Origin: a virus
Direction: 5' to 3' (one strand)
DNA length: 45,916 bases
Virus record (IMG/VR): IMGVR_UViG_3300042338_000041
Span: 1 to 45,916 of that record
Numbering within the stretch: position 1 is the first letter of the stretch; each line of letters begins with the position of its first letter. This document shows, in pieces, positions 26,019 to 33,933 of the stretch. The translations under genes and the position numbers were made by a program. The notes under the pieces were generated by a model. The model worked only from the letters and a program-made list of their open reading frames with translations. It was not told the DNA's origin and searched no databases.

Positions 26019-26940
26019 ATTTGGGTAGTTTTGTAAAGTCGGTTCGTAACATCCGCTGTTCAACATATTCGCGGAACTTTGGATTAAGTTCAAACCGTCT
26101 ATCATTCCGCTCAAACATGAACTCTCGCTTAGTTTGGTAAGCGGTAATTCCTTGCTGAGTGCTTGCCATTGGAACTTGTCCTCTGGCTGTTTGTTTTGGT
26201 TCAGCAGCCTTGCTTGTCCCTGTAGCCTTGGCAAACTTTGCCTGTAGGCCATAGAGAGCAACATCCCAAGAAGGTGATGCGAGGTTCTGATTGATTGCAT
26301 TCTGTTCGGCTTGGGTAAGATTCTTACTTGCCCAATCAAACATCTTTGCTAGTTGATCCTTTCCACCAATAAGCTCAGCAGCCTTGCTATAAGCAATCTC
26401 TAGCTTTGCCTTTTGACCTATCATATATTCACTAATAATAGATTCTGGTAGATTGGTCTTCTTTTTAATCGTGTCTAGAGTTTCAGTAGATAGATTATTA
26501 TTAGTAGCGAACTCAACAGTCCACTGCTTCCAATCATCTTCGGTAGCAACAGCTGGAGTTTCAGCTTTAACTTCTTCTACCTTCTTCTCTGGAATCTTCA
26601 GAACTTCTGGTACGACAGGAATCTCTTCCTTTGTTGGAGCAGCTTCCTGTTTGACTGGGTTTGCTGTAGTGGGATTCTGCTCGTACTTCTTCTTTAGATC
26701 TGCTACTTCCTGCCGTGACTTGGTGTATTCCTTTTGAGCAGTCTTAAGACTTTCAAACCAAGCTCCTGCGTCCTTAAAGTTTTCAGGAACAGCCATACCT
26801 TGGTTTCTTACATAAGCGTCAAAAGCAGCCTTCTCACGGGAGAGAATAGCATCCTCTGCTGTCGATGTAAGAGATTGTTCCTGTGATACTACTGGAGTCT
26901 CGTAAGATTGTTCCATCATATCGGGAGTCTCTTCATTCAT
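26017..26940 (-). CDS. Capsid assembly scaffolding protein (T7 gp9-like)
   Basis: The product is 307 residues, the same length as T7 gp9, acidic at its N-terminus and rich in Glu, Gln and Lys with long helical segments, as expected for a scaffold that shapes the procapsid and then leaves. The C-terminal region is Arg/Phe-rich (ERNDRRFELNPKFREYVEQR), fitting the capsid-binding end of scaffolds. It lies immediately upstream of the capsid gene. The ribosome site is weak (GAAAG). Confidence 0.85.
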   Translation of the reverse strand: MNEETPDMMEQSYETPVVSQEQSLTSTAEDAILSREKAAFDAYVRNQGMAVPENFKDAGAWFESLKTAQKEYTKSRQEVADLKKKYEQNPTTANPVKQEAAPTKEEIPVVPEVLKIPEKKVEEVKAETPAVATEDDWKQWTVEFATNNNLSTETLDTIKKKTNLPESIISEYMIGQKAKLEIAYSKAAELIGGKDQLAKMFDWASKNLTQAEQNAINQNLASPSWDVALYGLQAKFAKATGTSKAAEPKQTARGQVPMASTQQGITAYQTKREFMFERNDRRFELNPKFREYVEQRMLRTDFTKLPK

Positions 26941-26968
26941 AGTGTGTGTCTTTCGTTAGGGTTAAAAA

Positions 26969-27061
26969 TTAATAAGACTTCTTCTTAGCAGCCATCTTCT
27001 TAACAGCTGCCATCTTCTTTTCAGCAGCCTTCTTGACTGCCTTCTTCATTGGTTTCTTCAT
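26969..27061 (-). CDS. Tiny Lys/Ala-rich basic peptide, 30 aa
   Basis: ATG at 27061 overlaps the stop of the upstream 32-residue ORF as ATGA. The product is almost entirely Lys, Ala and Met in repeating AAKK-like units (starts MKKPMKKAVKKAAEKK), similar to histone H1 tails. It could bind DNA or the acidic scaffold. Its tight coupling supports expression, but a 30-codon ORF needs outside evidence. Confidence 0.5.
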   Translation of the reverse strand: MKKPMKKAVKKAAEKKMAAVKKMAAKKKSY

Positions 27062-27156
27062 TTCTTTCCTTTCTTTGGGTACATTATTTTTTGTGCGTCT
27101 TTACCAGTGCATGTTGTGGTCTTACCACAGTTACACTTATATGTTTTCTTTGCCAT
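27058..27156 (-). CDS. Tiny Cys-containing basic protein, 32 aa
   Basis: ATG at 27156 overlaps the stop of the 106-residue gene as TAATG. The product begins MAKKTYKCNCGKTTTCTGKD and has three Cys, possibly part of a small metal knuckle, and a Lys-rich end. It belongs to a run of tiny basic genes between portal and scaffold. Function unknown. Confidence 0.5.
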   Translation of the reverse strand: MAKKTYKCNCGKTTTCTGKDAQKIMYPKKGKK

Positions 27157-27476
27157 TATATAAATATCCTGTATGGAATTGATGGAGGTGGATCGACCTG
27201 AGGAAGAGCATCTATCTGTTCTTCGGTTAATTCAAAGGTGACACGAATATTAGTATGCCAGCGTGTATCTGTTGTGCTAGGGAGCGTAATGACCATATCC
27301 TCACCTTCGCCCTCAGTTATAGCTGCCTTTGTGATTGTACCGATGTGGTCAACATAAACACCTGAAACTGGAAGTTTAACTTCTTGTCCATCAATTGTGT
27401 GTATTTCAAGTAAAGCAGCATTAATCAAAGCTTGTTCCATTTGTTCTTTTGTATTTGCGCGGAGTAGGTAGTCCAT
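27156..27476 (-). CDS. Hypothetical protein after the head spike gene, 106 aa
   Basis: The start lies four bases after the head spike stop codon. The N-terminal part (MDYLLRANTKEQMEQALINA) is helical and the remainder looks like a small beta domain ending in a Pro-rich tail. Similar small proteins often follow tail or head fibre genes in phages, where some act as assembly helpers. Its base composition is nearer the rest of the genome than the GC-rich gene before it. I do not recognise a defined family. Confidence 0.7.
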   Translation of the reverse strand: MDYLLRANTKEQMEQALINAALLEIHTIDGQEVKLPVSGVYVDHIGTITKAAITEGEGEDMVITLPSTTDTRWHTNIRVTFELTEEQIDALPQVDPPPSIPYRIFI

Positions 27477-27480
27477 GTTT

Positions 27481-29295
27481 TTATCCTGTGGTGAGGGCTT
27501 GGAGGGTGGCGTTTGGAAGGTTGGTTGGCCACACCTTCACCTGCCGAATCCAGCCATACGGTCGCAGAGCTGGTGACGCATCAATGTAAAACTTCAGCGC
27601 GTTGATTCCGCTGAGTGTCCCCGCCGCTTGTGCCGGATTGCTGACGGTTCCGCCGTTTCGACAAGCAGCCGTGTTGCTTGTTCCCGGAGCAAACGCGATT
27701 GCCGTCTTGAATCGCTGCGATGCACCAGTTGGAGATACCGTAATAGAACTGACTCCATCCACAATTGCCACATCCCGACGCAAAGACACGCGATTGGAGG
27801 ATGTTTGGCTTCCCAAGCCGTTTCCAAGTTCAATTCCACCGTTTGCATTTGCCAATGCGGAGTGCGTGATGTCTGCAAACAGCGTTCCAGTCTGCGTGGA
27901 TGCGCTGTACCAAGACGAGAAGTTTGTCCCGTCCATATAGCAGGTATCCTCTGCCCTGCTCCCCTGACTTGCCCCGCTCGGGATGTACGAGGATGCGCCA
28001 GCACCCGCCTCAAGTTGTGCGCCCCAAATGTAGACACCGCTTCCGGTGGTTCCGGTGTATGAGGTAGTTGTCCCGTCCGTTGAAAGTCGGAATTGAACAT
28101 TGATGTTCGTCAGCGTTGGAGTTCGCACCACGATGCGATACCAGTTGTCCGGATATTTTGTGATCGCTGAAACACCAACAGCCGATTCTGAAACAACTGA
28201 TCCGCTACCGGAAAGGTTGAACATCCCGAATGCGCCGCTGCCGCCGTTATCAATGATTTGGATGTGCTGCCGTTCGGCAGCCTTCACAAATGCAGAGATC
28301 GTGTAGACGCTTGAAGTCAACGATGAGTAGACAATCAGCGGAGCGTGTAATCCAGCCGCGTTTGTTTCCTGAATTTTCACCACCGTGGTACTGATTCCCG
28401 CCGGATTGGTTGTCGTTACTGTTCCGCGAGTGGTATTTAGAGCCGAGAAATTCCAATTGTTTGCCGCGCCTGAAGTCTCAAATGACTCACTCCAGTAGAA
28501 CAGATTGCTCGCGCTTCCCTCAATCAGCAGCCCGCGAGGCGTGGGCGGCGTAGTGGTGGGGTCGTAGTCGAAGCGGGGGGCTTGGTAGACGGTCGTGGTC
28601 GTTCCGTAGTACGGCGATGCGGTTGTTCCGGCATTCATCTGCACGCCCCACATGAACAGCGTTGTTCCAGATGTTGGCGTTCCAGCCGTGTCCGGATAGA
28701 ACAGCAATGAACCACCGGAAACTGGAGCAGTCAGCACAATCTGGATCAGCGTCCAAGTGGTAGTCAGATTCGTAATCGAGAACAAGGTACTACCAGAAAT
28801 CGTCGCCGTTCCACCTGACACCACGGAACAGGTTCCCGTCTGGAAACTTACATTGAAGTATCCAACGTCAATCCTCGTGGCCGTACCTGCGCGGATCCAA
28901 AAGCGAATCGTGTGCGGCACTCCAGATGTAATGGTCGGGCTTTGAAAAACTGCGCCGTTTGCATTTCCAGCCGTCACTCTGGATGATGTTGGCCCACCGA
29001 TTGGGTTTGTTGTTGCAACATCGAGAACCTGTACAGTTCCTCCTTGAATAGTCCACGGTGACGTTTGCAGAGACTCGCTCTGTCGAATCAAGTTCGCATC
29101 GGCATACTGCACGTACCCCTGCGAGTTGATGAAGGTGGCGTTGGTGCTGCGTGTAAATGTTAGGCGTGGGTCAAGTATTCCTGTAGTAAAATCTAATGAC
29201 AAAGTAGAACCATCCCCACCTTCAGCTGGAAGCAAACGATTTCTTTGCGTTCTCCACTCAGGGGGATCTAAAGTCCAAGAACGAAATCTATGCAT
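27481..29295 (-). CDS. Head spike/fibre protein with tandem carbohydrate-binding-like domains
   Basis: A 604-residue product. After a short N-terminal piece it has LDFTTGILDPRLTFTRSTNA (about residues 34-53), the hallmark of proteins annotated as phage head spike fibre domain. Two related beta-sandwich modules follow: the first runs from NLIRQSESLQTSPW to FMWGVQMNAG and the second from NLFYWSESF to YIWGAQLEAG. A lectin-like C-terminal domain comes last. Likely role: binding host-surface or environmental glycans. Bases 27481 to about 29170 are strikingly GC-rich (sample lines 53-63% GC against about 35% next door), while the first 35 codons match the rest of the phage. This suggests a fibre acquired by recombination onto a native anchor. 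Confidence 0.78.
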   Translation of the reverse strand: MHRFRSWTLDPPEWRTQRNRLLPAEGGDGSTLSLDFTTGILDPRLTFTRSTNATFINSQGYVQYADANLIRQSESLQTSPWTIQGGTVQVLDVATTNPIGGPTSSRVTAGNANGAVFQSPTITSGVPHTIRFWIRAGTATRIDVGYFNVSFQTGTCSVVSGGTATISGSTLFSITNLTTTWTLIQIVLTAPVSGGSLLFYPDTAGTPTSGTTLFMWGVQMNAGTTASPYYGTTTTVYQAPRFDYDPTTTPPTPRGLLIEGSASNLFYWSESFETSGAANNWNFSALNTTRGTVTTTNPAGISTTVVKIQETNAAGLHAPLIVYSSLTSSVYTISAFVKAAERQHIQIIDNGGSGAFGMFNLSGSGSVVSESAVGVSAITKYPDNWYRIVVRTPTLTNINVQFRLSTDGTTTSYTGTTGSGVYIWGAQLEAGAGASSYIPSGASQGSRAEDTCYMDGTNFSSWYSASTQTGTLFADITHSALANANGGIELGNGLGSQTSSNRVSLRRDVAIVDGVSSITVSPTGASQRFKTAIAFAPGTSNTAACRNGGTVSNPAQAAGTLSGINALKFYIDASPALRPYGWIRQVKVWPTNLPNATLQALTTG

Positions 29296-30029
29296 TATAA
29301 TACTCCGTAGAAAGCGTTAGCTGAATTGGCTGCTGTTGCTGCTCCGTGAAAGAACTCAACTTCAACAAGCTCACAACCAAGAGTATCTACTAATACAAAA
29401 GCAGTATCTAGAATACCAGTAGCATTGTAAATTTTACCATCACCATTTAATTTTACAATTGTTTGAGGCACATTAAAATTAGTAAATGCTCTAACATCAA
29501 AAGTAATGGCGCCAAGTGTTGCATGATTTACACTTGCAGTAAACTGAGTACCAGAGTTAATAGCTGTAATTGTTGGTGTTGCGCCAAAAGCGCCAGCACC
29601 AGATGTTTTAACAAGAGTTTGTCCAACTTGTAAACCAGCAGTACTTGCTACTGTTACAACAGCAGTACCTGTAGCAAGAGTAGCTGTTAAACCAGTTGCG
29701 GATAAATAATCAAAGTTGTTAGCATAAAGGGTAGCTTGACCTTCAAACAACAACTGAGGAATCTGAGTTGGTGGATTTGAATTAGTCTTAGAATAACCAG
29801 TTACTTTAAATTTAATAGGAGAAGTTAATCCAGAACTAGCAAAAACAGGAACTAGTTTCACATAGTTTAAACTTGAGTTTGGAATAATAATAGCACCAGC
29901 AGATGTAGCAATACTAGTTGTTGGTTTATTAGCCCCATAAGCATTCATAACTGAAAGACTTGTTGGAGCAAGAAGTTTCATAGGATCTTGCGCTGTCTTT
30001 AGTTGTGTCATTGTGTGTGTATGAATCAT
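29295..30029 (-). CDS. Putative virion surface protein, 244 aa
   Basis: The start overlaps the stop of a tiny basic gene as ATGA, with an AAGGA ribosome site, and the gene hands over to the head spike gene by TAATG. The product is Thr/Ala/Val/Gly-rich and beta-like, with an Ig-like stretch (TAVVTVASTAGLQVGQTLV) near its middle. No signal peptide or catalytic motif is seen. Coupling to the head spike suggests a capsid decoration protein or spike base. The family is not recognised. Confidence 0.65.
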   Translation of the reverse strand: MIHTHTMTQLKTAQDPMKLLAPTSLSVMNAYGANKPTTSIATSAGAIIIPNSSLNYVKLVPVFASSGLTSPIKFKVTGYSKTNSNPPTQIPQLLFEGQATLYANNFDYLSATGLTATLATGTAVVTVASTAGLQVGQTLVKTSGAGAFGATPTITAINSGTQFTASVNHATLGAITFDVRAFTNFNVPQTIVKLNGDGKIYNATGILDTAFVLVDTLGCELVEVEFFHGAATAANSANAFYGVL

Positions 30030-30151
30030 TTCTTTTTCTTCCTTTTTGTTTTAGGAAGCTTGCCCTTTGGTGTTTCTTTTTGCCACCGGGCAGCTATCTT
30101 TGGATGTACAGCGTACATAAACTTTTGTTGTTGACGAGATTTGAATGGCAT
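30026..30151 (-). CDS. Small basic phage protein, 41 aa
   Basis: ATG at 30151 overlaps the preceding stop as TAATG, and the TGA overlaps the next ATG. The product starts MPFKSRQQQKFMYAVHPKIA, then ARW and a Lys-rich end. Near-identical short proteins (PFKS...QQ.FMYA..PKIA..W) are widespread in marine phages, so I regard it as real. Function unknown; a DNA-associated or head-internal role would fit its charge. Confidence 0.75.
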   Translation of the reverse strand: MPFKSRQQQKFMYAVHPKIAARWQKETPKGKLPKTKRKKKK

Positions 30152-30387
30152 TACTCCCACCTTACTTGCTTACCACTCTTTTTGGTGCGAACACCTTTAG
30201 CAGTACACATTGATTTGGTTGGGCGACAGGCAGGATACTTCCTACCTTTTTCGCTTGCGCTCTTACGGCCACATGGTTTACCTGTTTTGCAGTCGATCCA
30301 ACCTTTTCCGTTGTTTCGTGCAAACCAACCATGTAGCCCTTTCTTTTTCTCAAGAGAGAAGTCCGCTTTCTTTTTCTTTTTAGCCAT
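30151..30387 (-). CDS. Basic Cys-containing protein, 78 aa
   Basis: Coupled on both sides by TAATG. It opens with MAKKKKKADF, contains GLHGWFARNNGKGWIDCKTG and GRKYPACRPTKSMC, and is strongly positive with four Cys. Proteins with this GWF...WIDCKTGKPCGR pattern are common in marine phages and some large viruses. The function is undefined; a small metal-binding or nucleic-acid-binding virion protein is a fair guess. Confidence 0.78.
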   Translation of the reverse strand: MAKKKKKADFSLEKKKGLHGWFARNNGKGWIDCKTGKPCGRKSASEKGRKYPACRPTKSMCTAKGVRTKKSGKQVRWE

Positions 30388-30524
30388 TACTTTTTCTTCT
30401 TGGATTTGCTACCCCACTTTGCAGCACCGACTTTACGGCACTGAACCAAAGCACCTGAGGCATAAGCCGAAGGCCACTTCTTATAGCGGGATTTTACTTT
30501 GCGATAACATGCATCTTTAGCCAT
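30387..30524 (-). CDS. Small basic phage protein, 45 aa
   Basis: A 45-codon ORF with TAATG overlaps at both ends. The product runs MAKDACYRKVKSRYKKWPSA, then YASGALVQCRKVGAAKWG and a Lys-rich tail. This W-P-S-A-Y-A-S-G-A-L pattern recurs in short proteins of many marine phages, which supports it as real. Two Cys and high charge resemble its neighbours. Function unknown. Confidence 0.75.
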   Translation of the reverse strand: MAKDACYRKVKSRYKKWPSAYASGALVQCRKVGAAKWGSKSKKKK

Positions 30525-30823
30525 TATTTTTTACACTTTCTACCTTTTGGACATGATGTCTTAGACTTACCGGGTCCACCCCAGAGATCTTTACATGCCC
30601 AGTATTGTGCAGAAAGTTTATTTTTTGCAGATCCACACTTATGTCTTGCACGAAAAGACTTACGAGCACCAGCACTATAATTATTACCATAGCCTGTTGC
30701 TCCGTAATGAATAATCTTTTCTTGTCCATTAGCACAAGCTTTTACCACACGCTTCTTAGCGGGGTTAGGAGACTTGCGTGGTTGATTGCAAGGCATACTA
30801 GCTTTGTTTACTTTCTTAGCCAT
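30524..30823 (-). CDS. Basic Cys-rich protein, 99 aa
   Basis: Starts directly on the portal stop (TAATG). The product is highly basic with seven Cys spread along it, including ACANG, HKCGS, YWACKDLWGG and a final SCPKGRKCKK. The middle YGNNYSAGARKSFRARHKC is shared with short proteins of other marine phages. Spaced Cys pairs could bind zinc. It heads a run of four tiny basic genes between portal and surface protein. Function unknown; binding of packaged DNA is a possibility. Confidence 0.78.
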   Translation of the reverse strand: MAKKVNKASMPCNQPRKSPNPAKKRVVKACANGQEKIIHYGATGYGNNYSAGARKSFRARHKCGSAKNKLSAQYWACKDLWGGPGKSKTSCPKGRKCKK

Positions 30824-32427
30824 TACTGACCTCCCATAAAGGCTGACATATCAGCACCTGAATTCTGTAGGACATTCATAATACCCTGTCCACCATTCTG
30901 AGCAAGGTCTTGTTGACCAGCAGTTACTGCTAGATTACCTAGCGCACCAGCTACAGCCTGACCACCAGCTTGCATTGTCTGCTGCTGCATCATCATACGC
31001 TGCTGTTGCATCTGCTCCATCTGAATATCTTCAGCAGATCGTACCCAATTACGGGCATCAAATCCTAGTGAAGTAATTAATGCTCTTGCATATTCATCCC
31101 ACTTGAATGACATTGCTGCCTGTTCTGGTAGGTTGCGTACCATCTCACCCATTTGCATAAGCTTCTGAAGATCGGTGTCGCGGCTAAGAGCCTGTAGACC
31201 AGTGATTACTTCTACGGATAAAGAACCTTCAGCGTCAAAGAACTGTTCATACATGCGTTGATCTAGTTCTTCAGCTTCAATCATTAAGAAGACTGAACGC
31301 TTAACAATTGGTTCCATAAGATCTCTAGCAATAGCAGAGAATGCACCACCTAAGACTGTCTCAAGTTCTGATCCAATCATTCTAACAGCGGTAGCAGTAA
31401 CGCGATCACCACTAGGAATAGATGCACTAGACATGAGGAAGGCTTGGCCAATCTCACTACGCATTGTTTGCACAGCAGTCTGTGCTGCACCAATCTGTGG
31501 ATTCATTGTCTGTGATGGAGACAGGACGAATACATCCTGCTGTCGTACAGGAACCCATGAACCATTGGTAGAGTCGGCAATGTCATCTACTTCGGTAATA
31601 CCGGATGGATCAATACACATCCAGAAAGCTGAAGCAGCGGCCATGCCATCAAGCATTGCGCGTGTATAGCCATCAAGACTTGAGAGATCTCCTAGGATAT
31701 CTTCGCAGTGCGACCTTCCGTAGTTTTCTCCGGGTATGCCATACCACCGTAGAACCGTTACAGGACAGACTTCGTAGACACCTTCCGCTAGTACTGAACC
31801 ATCGGAGTCTTCTTTCTTGTACTTCCATACATTATCCTCCTTTAGATACTGGCAGTAGGTAGTCTTATAACCTTTTCTAGAAGACTGAGGAAGTGAATAG
31901 TGATAACTAATAACTTCTGGATCTACTAAATCATATTCAATATGAATGATTTCATTTACATCTCCAGCTACAGTACGCTGAACCACATACTGATCCAAGC
32001 GGGTAACACGGAACTTAAAATCATCCATCTCATGTACCAAGCAATCTCCAACAACAATTAAGTTTTGAATAGCTTGATAGATTGTTTCTCGTAAATTAGT
32101 ACCAATAAGCTTTCGGTAAACTTGATAGCTCATTGTTTCTAAGTACTGGCCAATTTCTGCGGTAGGTTCTACACCAGACCGCAGACCAAACTTAAAGAAT
32201 GGGGTATCATTTAAAGGCATCATTGCCGAAAGCATTCGGCTTGCTAAGGAAGTTACTCCTCTAGCACCAACAGAAGATGTTGGTTGTGGTAATTCCATTT
32301 CTTCAGTCCACCCTTCAGGTGGTAGAAGACTGGGAATTGTTAGAGCAGAACATAGTCTTGCTCGGTATAGCTTAGATGTTCGCATAGCATCCAGCATTCG
32401 GAAGCGATCAACTAGATTGCCTGTCAT
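30823..32427 (-). CDS. Portal protein (T7 gp8-like head-tail connector)
   Basis: A 534-residue product, against 536 in T7 gp8. The N-terminal region (GVTSLASRMLSAMMPLNDTP) and later RDLMEPIVKRSVFLMIEAEE are typical of the T7-like portal family. The C-terminal tail is Gln/Met-rich. Twelve copies form the ring through which DNA enters and leaves the head and to which terminase and tail tubular protein A bind. The start has an AAGGAG ribosome site. It is the first recognisable head gene in transcription order. Confidence 0.94.
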   Translation of the reverse strand: MTGNLVDRFRMLDAMRTSKLYRARLCSALTIPSLLPPEGWTEEMELPQPTSSVGARGVTSLASRMLSAMMPLNDTPFFKFGLRSGVEPTAEIGQYLETMSYQVYRKLIGTNLRETIYQAIQNLIVVGDCLVHEMDDFKFRVTRLDQYVVQRTVAGDVNEIIHIEYDLVDPEVISYHYSLPQSSRKGYKTTYCQYLKEDNVWKYKKEDSDGSVLAEGVYEVCPVTVLRWYGIPGENYGRSHCEDILGDLSSLDGYTRAMLDGMAAASAFWMCIDPSGITEVDDIADSTNGSWVPVRQQDVFVLSPSQTMNPQIGAAQTAVQTMRSEIGQAFLMSSASIPSGDRVTATAVRMIGSELETVLGGAFSAIARDLMEPIVKRSVFLMIEAEELDQRMYEQFFDAEGSLSVEVITGLQALSRDTDLQKLMQMGEMVRNLPEQAAMSFKWDEYARALITSLGFDARNWVRSAEDIQMEQMQQQRMMMQQQTMQAGGQAVAGALGNLAVTAGQQDLAQNGGQGIMNVLQNSGADMSAFMGGQ

Positions 32428-32437
32428 TGATAGCTCC

Positions 32438-32773
32438 TTACTGGTTGTTCATACCGTTGTATAGAGAAGAATAGAAATCTAATGAGCGAACATTAGTACC
32501 TTGAATGCCCTGCGTCTGAGTTTCTTCAGCCTGAGCCTGTGCTTCTAATACTGCTTCTTGTTCAGCTTGTGAGGCTTCTTGTATAGCCTGTTCTTCTTCT
32601 GCTTTAAGTTTAGACTTTTCAGTCGCTTCTCTAGCAACTCTACGAGTTTCTGCATCTTCAGCAGCTTTTCTTCGTTCTTCTTCTTGTTGTTTTTGGAATT
32701 CTCTTTCTTCTGCCATTAGCTGTTGCTGCTCGGCAAAGGTCATTCCACCACTAATCTTAGGTGATCCACCCAT
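32438..32773 (-). CDS. Coiled-coil protein before the portal, 111 aa
   Basis: A perfect AAGGAGG ribosome site precedes the ATG. Residues about 12-90 are a Glu/Gln/Ala/Lys heptad-like helix without Pro or Gly, so a long coiled coil is expected; the C-terminus ends in DFYSSLYNGMNNQ. Small proteins of this kind precede the portal in many T7-like marine phages. It may be a minor virion or assembly protein. Family not recognised. Confidence 0.75.
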   Translation of the reverse strand: MGGSPKISGGMTFAEQQQLMAEEREFQKQQEEERRKAAEDAETRRVAREATEKSKLKAEEEQAIQEASQAEQEAVLEAQAQAEETQTQGIQGTNVRSLDFYSSLYNGMNNQ

Positions 32774-32774
32774 A

Positions 32775-32966
32775 TTACTTTCCTCCTTGCTGTTGTTTGA
32801 GGACAGCTTTCAGTTTATTGACAACCTCTATCTGTCCTGCTCTGAACGCAGCTTGTCTAGCAAACTTTAGTTCATTAACATCGGGGTCGTATTCTAAAGG
32901 TTTATAAAGTTCTTCCAGAATCTTTATTAGATCTGGGTCGATTCTCGGAAACTTTTCTAATTTCAT
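32775..32966 (-). CDS. Hypothetical protein, 63 aa
   Basis: The ATG at 32966 has only a weak upstream purine run. The product (MKLEKFPRIDPDLIKILEEL...) is charged and helical, and its stop lies one base before the next gene's ATG. The first 65 bases overlap another small ORF in a different frame (32902-33081). The helical composition and close fit to the next gene favour a real gene. Confidence 0.6.
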   Translation of the reverse strand: MKLEKFPRIDPDLIKILEELYKPLEYDPDVNELKFARQAAFRAGQIEVVNKLKAVLKQQQGGK

Positions 32967-33081
32967 TTGTTAATTCATCTAGCTTAGCGTAGATGTCTTT
33001 AAGCATAAGCTTAACTTCGGGCATATCAATACCAGAAGCAAGCGTTAGTTTTGTTTTTGCTGATTGAATATTTGTAACCAT
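32902..33081 (-). CDS. Hypothetical protein, 59 aa
   Basis: The ATG at 33081 comes three bases after the 281-residue gene's stop. The product (MVTNIQSAKTKLTLASGIDM...) is helical through about residue 45, then ends in a short polar tail inside the next ORF. The 65-base out-of-frame overlap with 32775-32966 is large for this genome. Without this ORF there would be a 118-base gap, so it is likely real. Confidence 0.5.
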   Translation of the reverse strand: MVTNIQSAKTKLTLASGIDMPEVKLMLKDIYAKLDELTNEIRKVSENRPRSNKDSGRTL

Positions 33082-33084
33082 AAT

Positions 33085-33930
33085 TTATTTCTTAGATATC
33101 TTGCCTTTTAATTCATTTATTCTATTAGTAACTTTTGTCTGATTTCTTTTAGCCTCAGCTATACTAGTTTCTAATTGTTTAGCATAAATTTCTGCATAAG
33201 TTTTTTGTAAGCTAGGTGAAGACATAAAACGAGTTGTCTCAACTTCTGTTGTTAGTCTTCTTTTTTCAGCTGACTCTGATTCAGATAATTTAATTGAATA
33301 AACGGGAACTGTTCTTTTAGTAACTGGATCGTAATTGTAAGTTACTTCTCTATTTTTTCCTTTAGCTTGCTGCCATCTAGTTAATCCAGAAGCAGTATTA
33401 AGATCTACTGCATCATATTGGAATGGATTTACCATTCCTTTACCAACAGTAGGATTTAAAATAGTAGATAAGTATGTTTGCAATACTCCTGATTGAGCTA
33501 CTTGCTTTTCACTACTCAAAAATTTTGCAATATCTTCTTGCTGTTTTTGATAAGCTAAATTAGCTTTTTCTACTTCACTAATCTGCTGTTCTGTCTTTTG
33601 TTCAGCTGTTCTGGCCGCATTAAACACATAAAAAGCAGTATCAGTATTTGAAGCAGTAGAAGCATCACCACCAAGTGTGAACTGAACATCTTTAATGGCA
33701 GAATATTCTTTATTATATACATCAGTATATCTAGGAATTTCTTTTGTTGCTAGTTTTTGAGTGCCTGTTTGTTTGAAGTAAGAAGCTTCTCCAATGTCTT
33801 TAAAATCTAAAAGACCAGACTGAACTGTTGCTAATTTATTTCCAAGACTACTTAATGAAGAGCCATAACTTGTTAATTTAGAATTAGCTGTTGCTAACTC
33901 TGCTTCAAGTTGTGCTTTTGTTTTAGCCAT
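33085..33930 (-). CDS. Hypothetical protein with coiled coils, 281 aa
   Basis: Starts four bases before the coding end of the reductase is reached downstream, with the ATG three bases after that gene's stop. The N-terminus (MAKTKAQLEAELATANSKLT) and the C-terminus (IAEAKRNQTKVTNRINELKG) are coiled-coil-like, with a Gln/Lys-rich helix in the middle. No signal peptide or enzyme motif is visible. It lies at the border of the nucleotide genes and the head genes, so it may be a minor virion or assembly protein. Family not recognised. Confidence 0.75.
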   Translation of the reverse strand: MAKTKAQLEAELATANSKLTSYGSSLSSLGNKLATVQSGLLDFKDIGEASYFKQTGTQKLATKEIPRYTDVYNKEYSAIKDVQFTLGGDASTASNTDTAFYVFNAARTAEQKTEQQISEVEKANLAYQKQQEDIAKFLSSEKQVAQSGVLQTYLSTILNPTVGKGMVNPFQYDAVDLNTASGLTRWQQAKGKNREVTYNYDPVTKRTVPVYSIKLSESESAEKRRLTTEVETTRFMSSPSLQKTYAEIYAKQLETSIAEAKRNQTKVTNRINELKGKISKK

Positions 33931-33933
33931 GTC

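Noticed and set aside
25950-26339. Minus-strand frame of 129 codons
   Set aside because: Overlaps the scaffold in another frame and has Gln/Ser/Leu-rich shadow composition with no ribosome site.
27602-28062. Two overlapping plus-strand frames of 112 and 144 codons
   Set aside because: They lie inside the GC-rich head spike gene, where long antisense frames are expected; composition is Cys/Arg-rich and unlike a protein.
30005-30520. Plus-strand frame of 171 codons
   Set aside because: It is antisense to the chain of Lys-rich small genes; AAA/AAG codons read backwards give Phe/Leu-rich sequence. The minus-strand genes have ribosome sites and stop-start overlaps.
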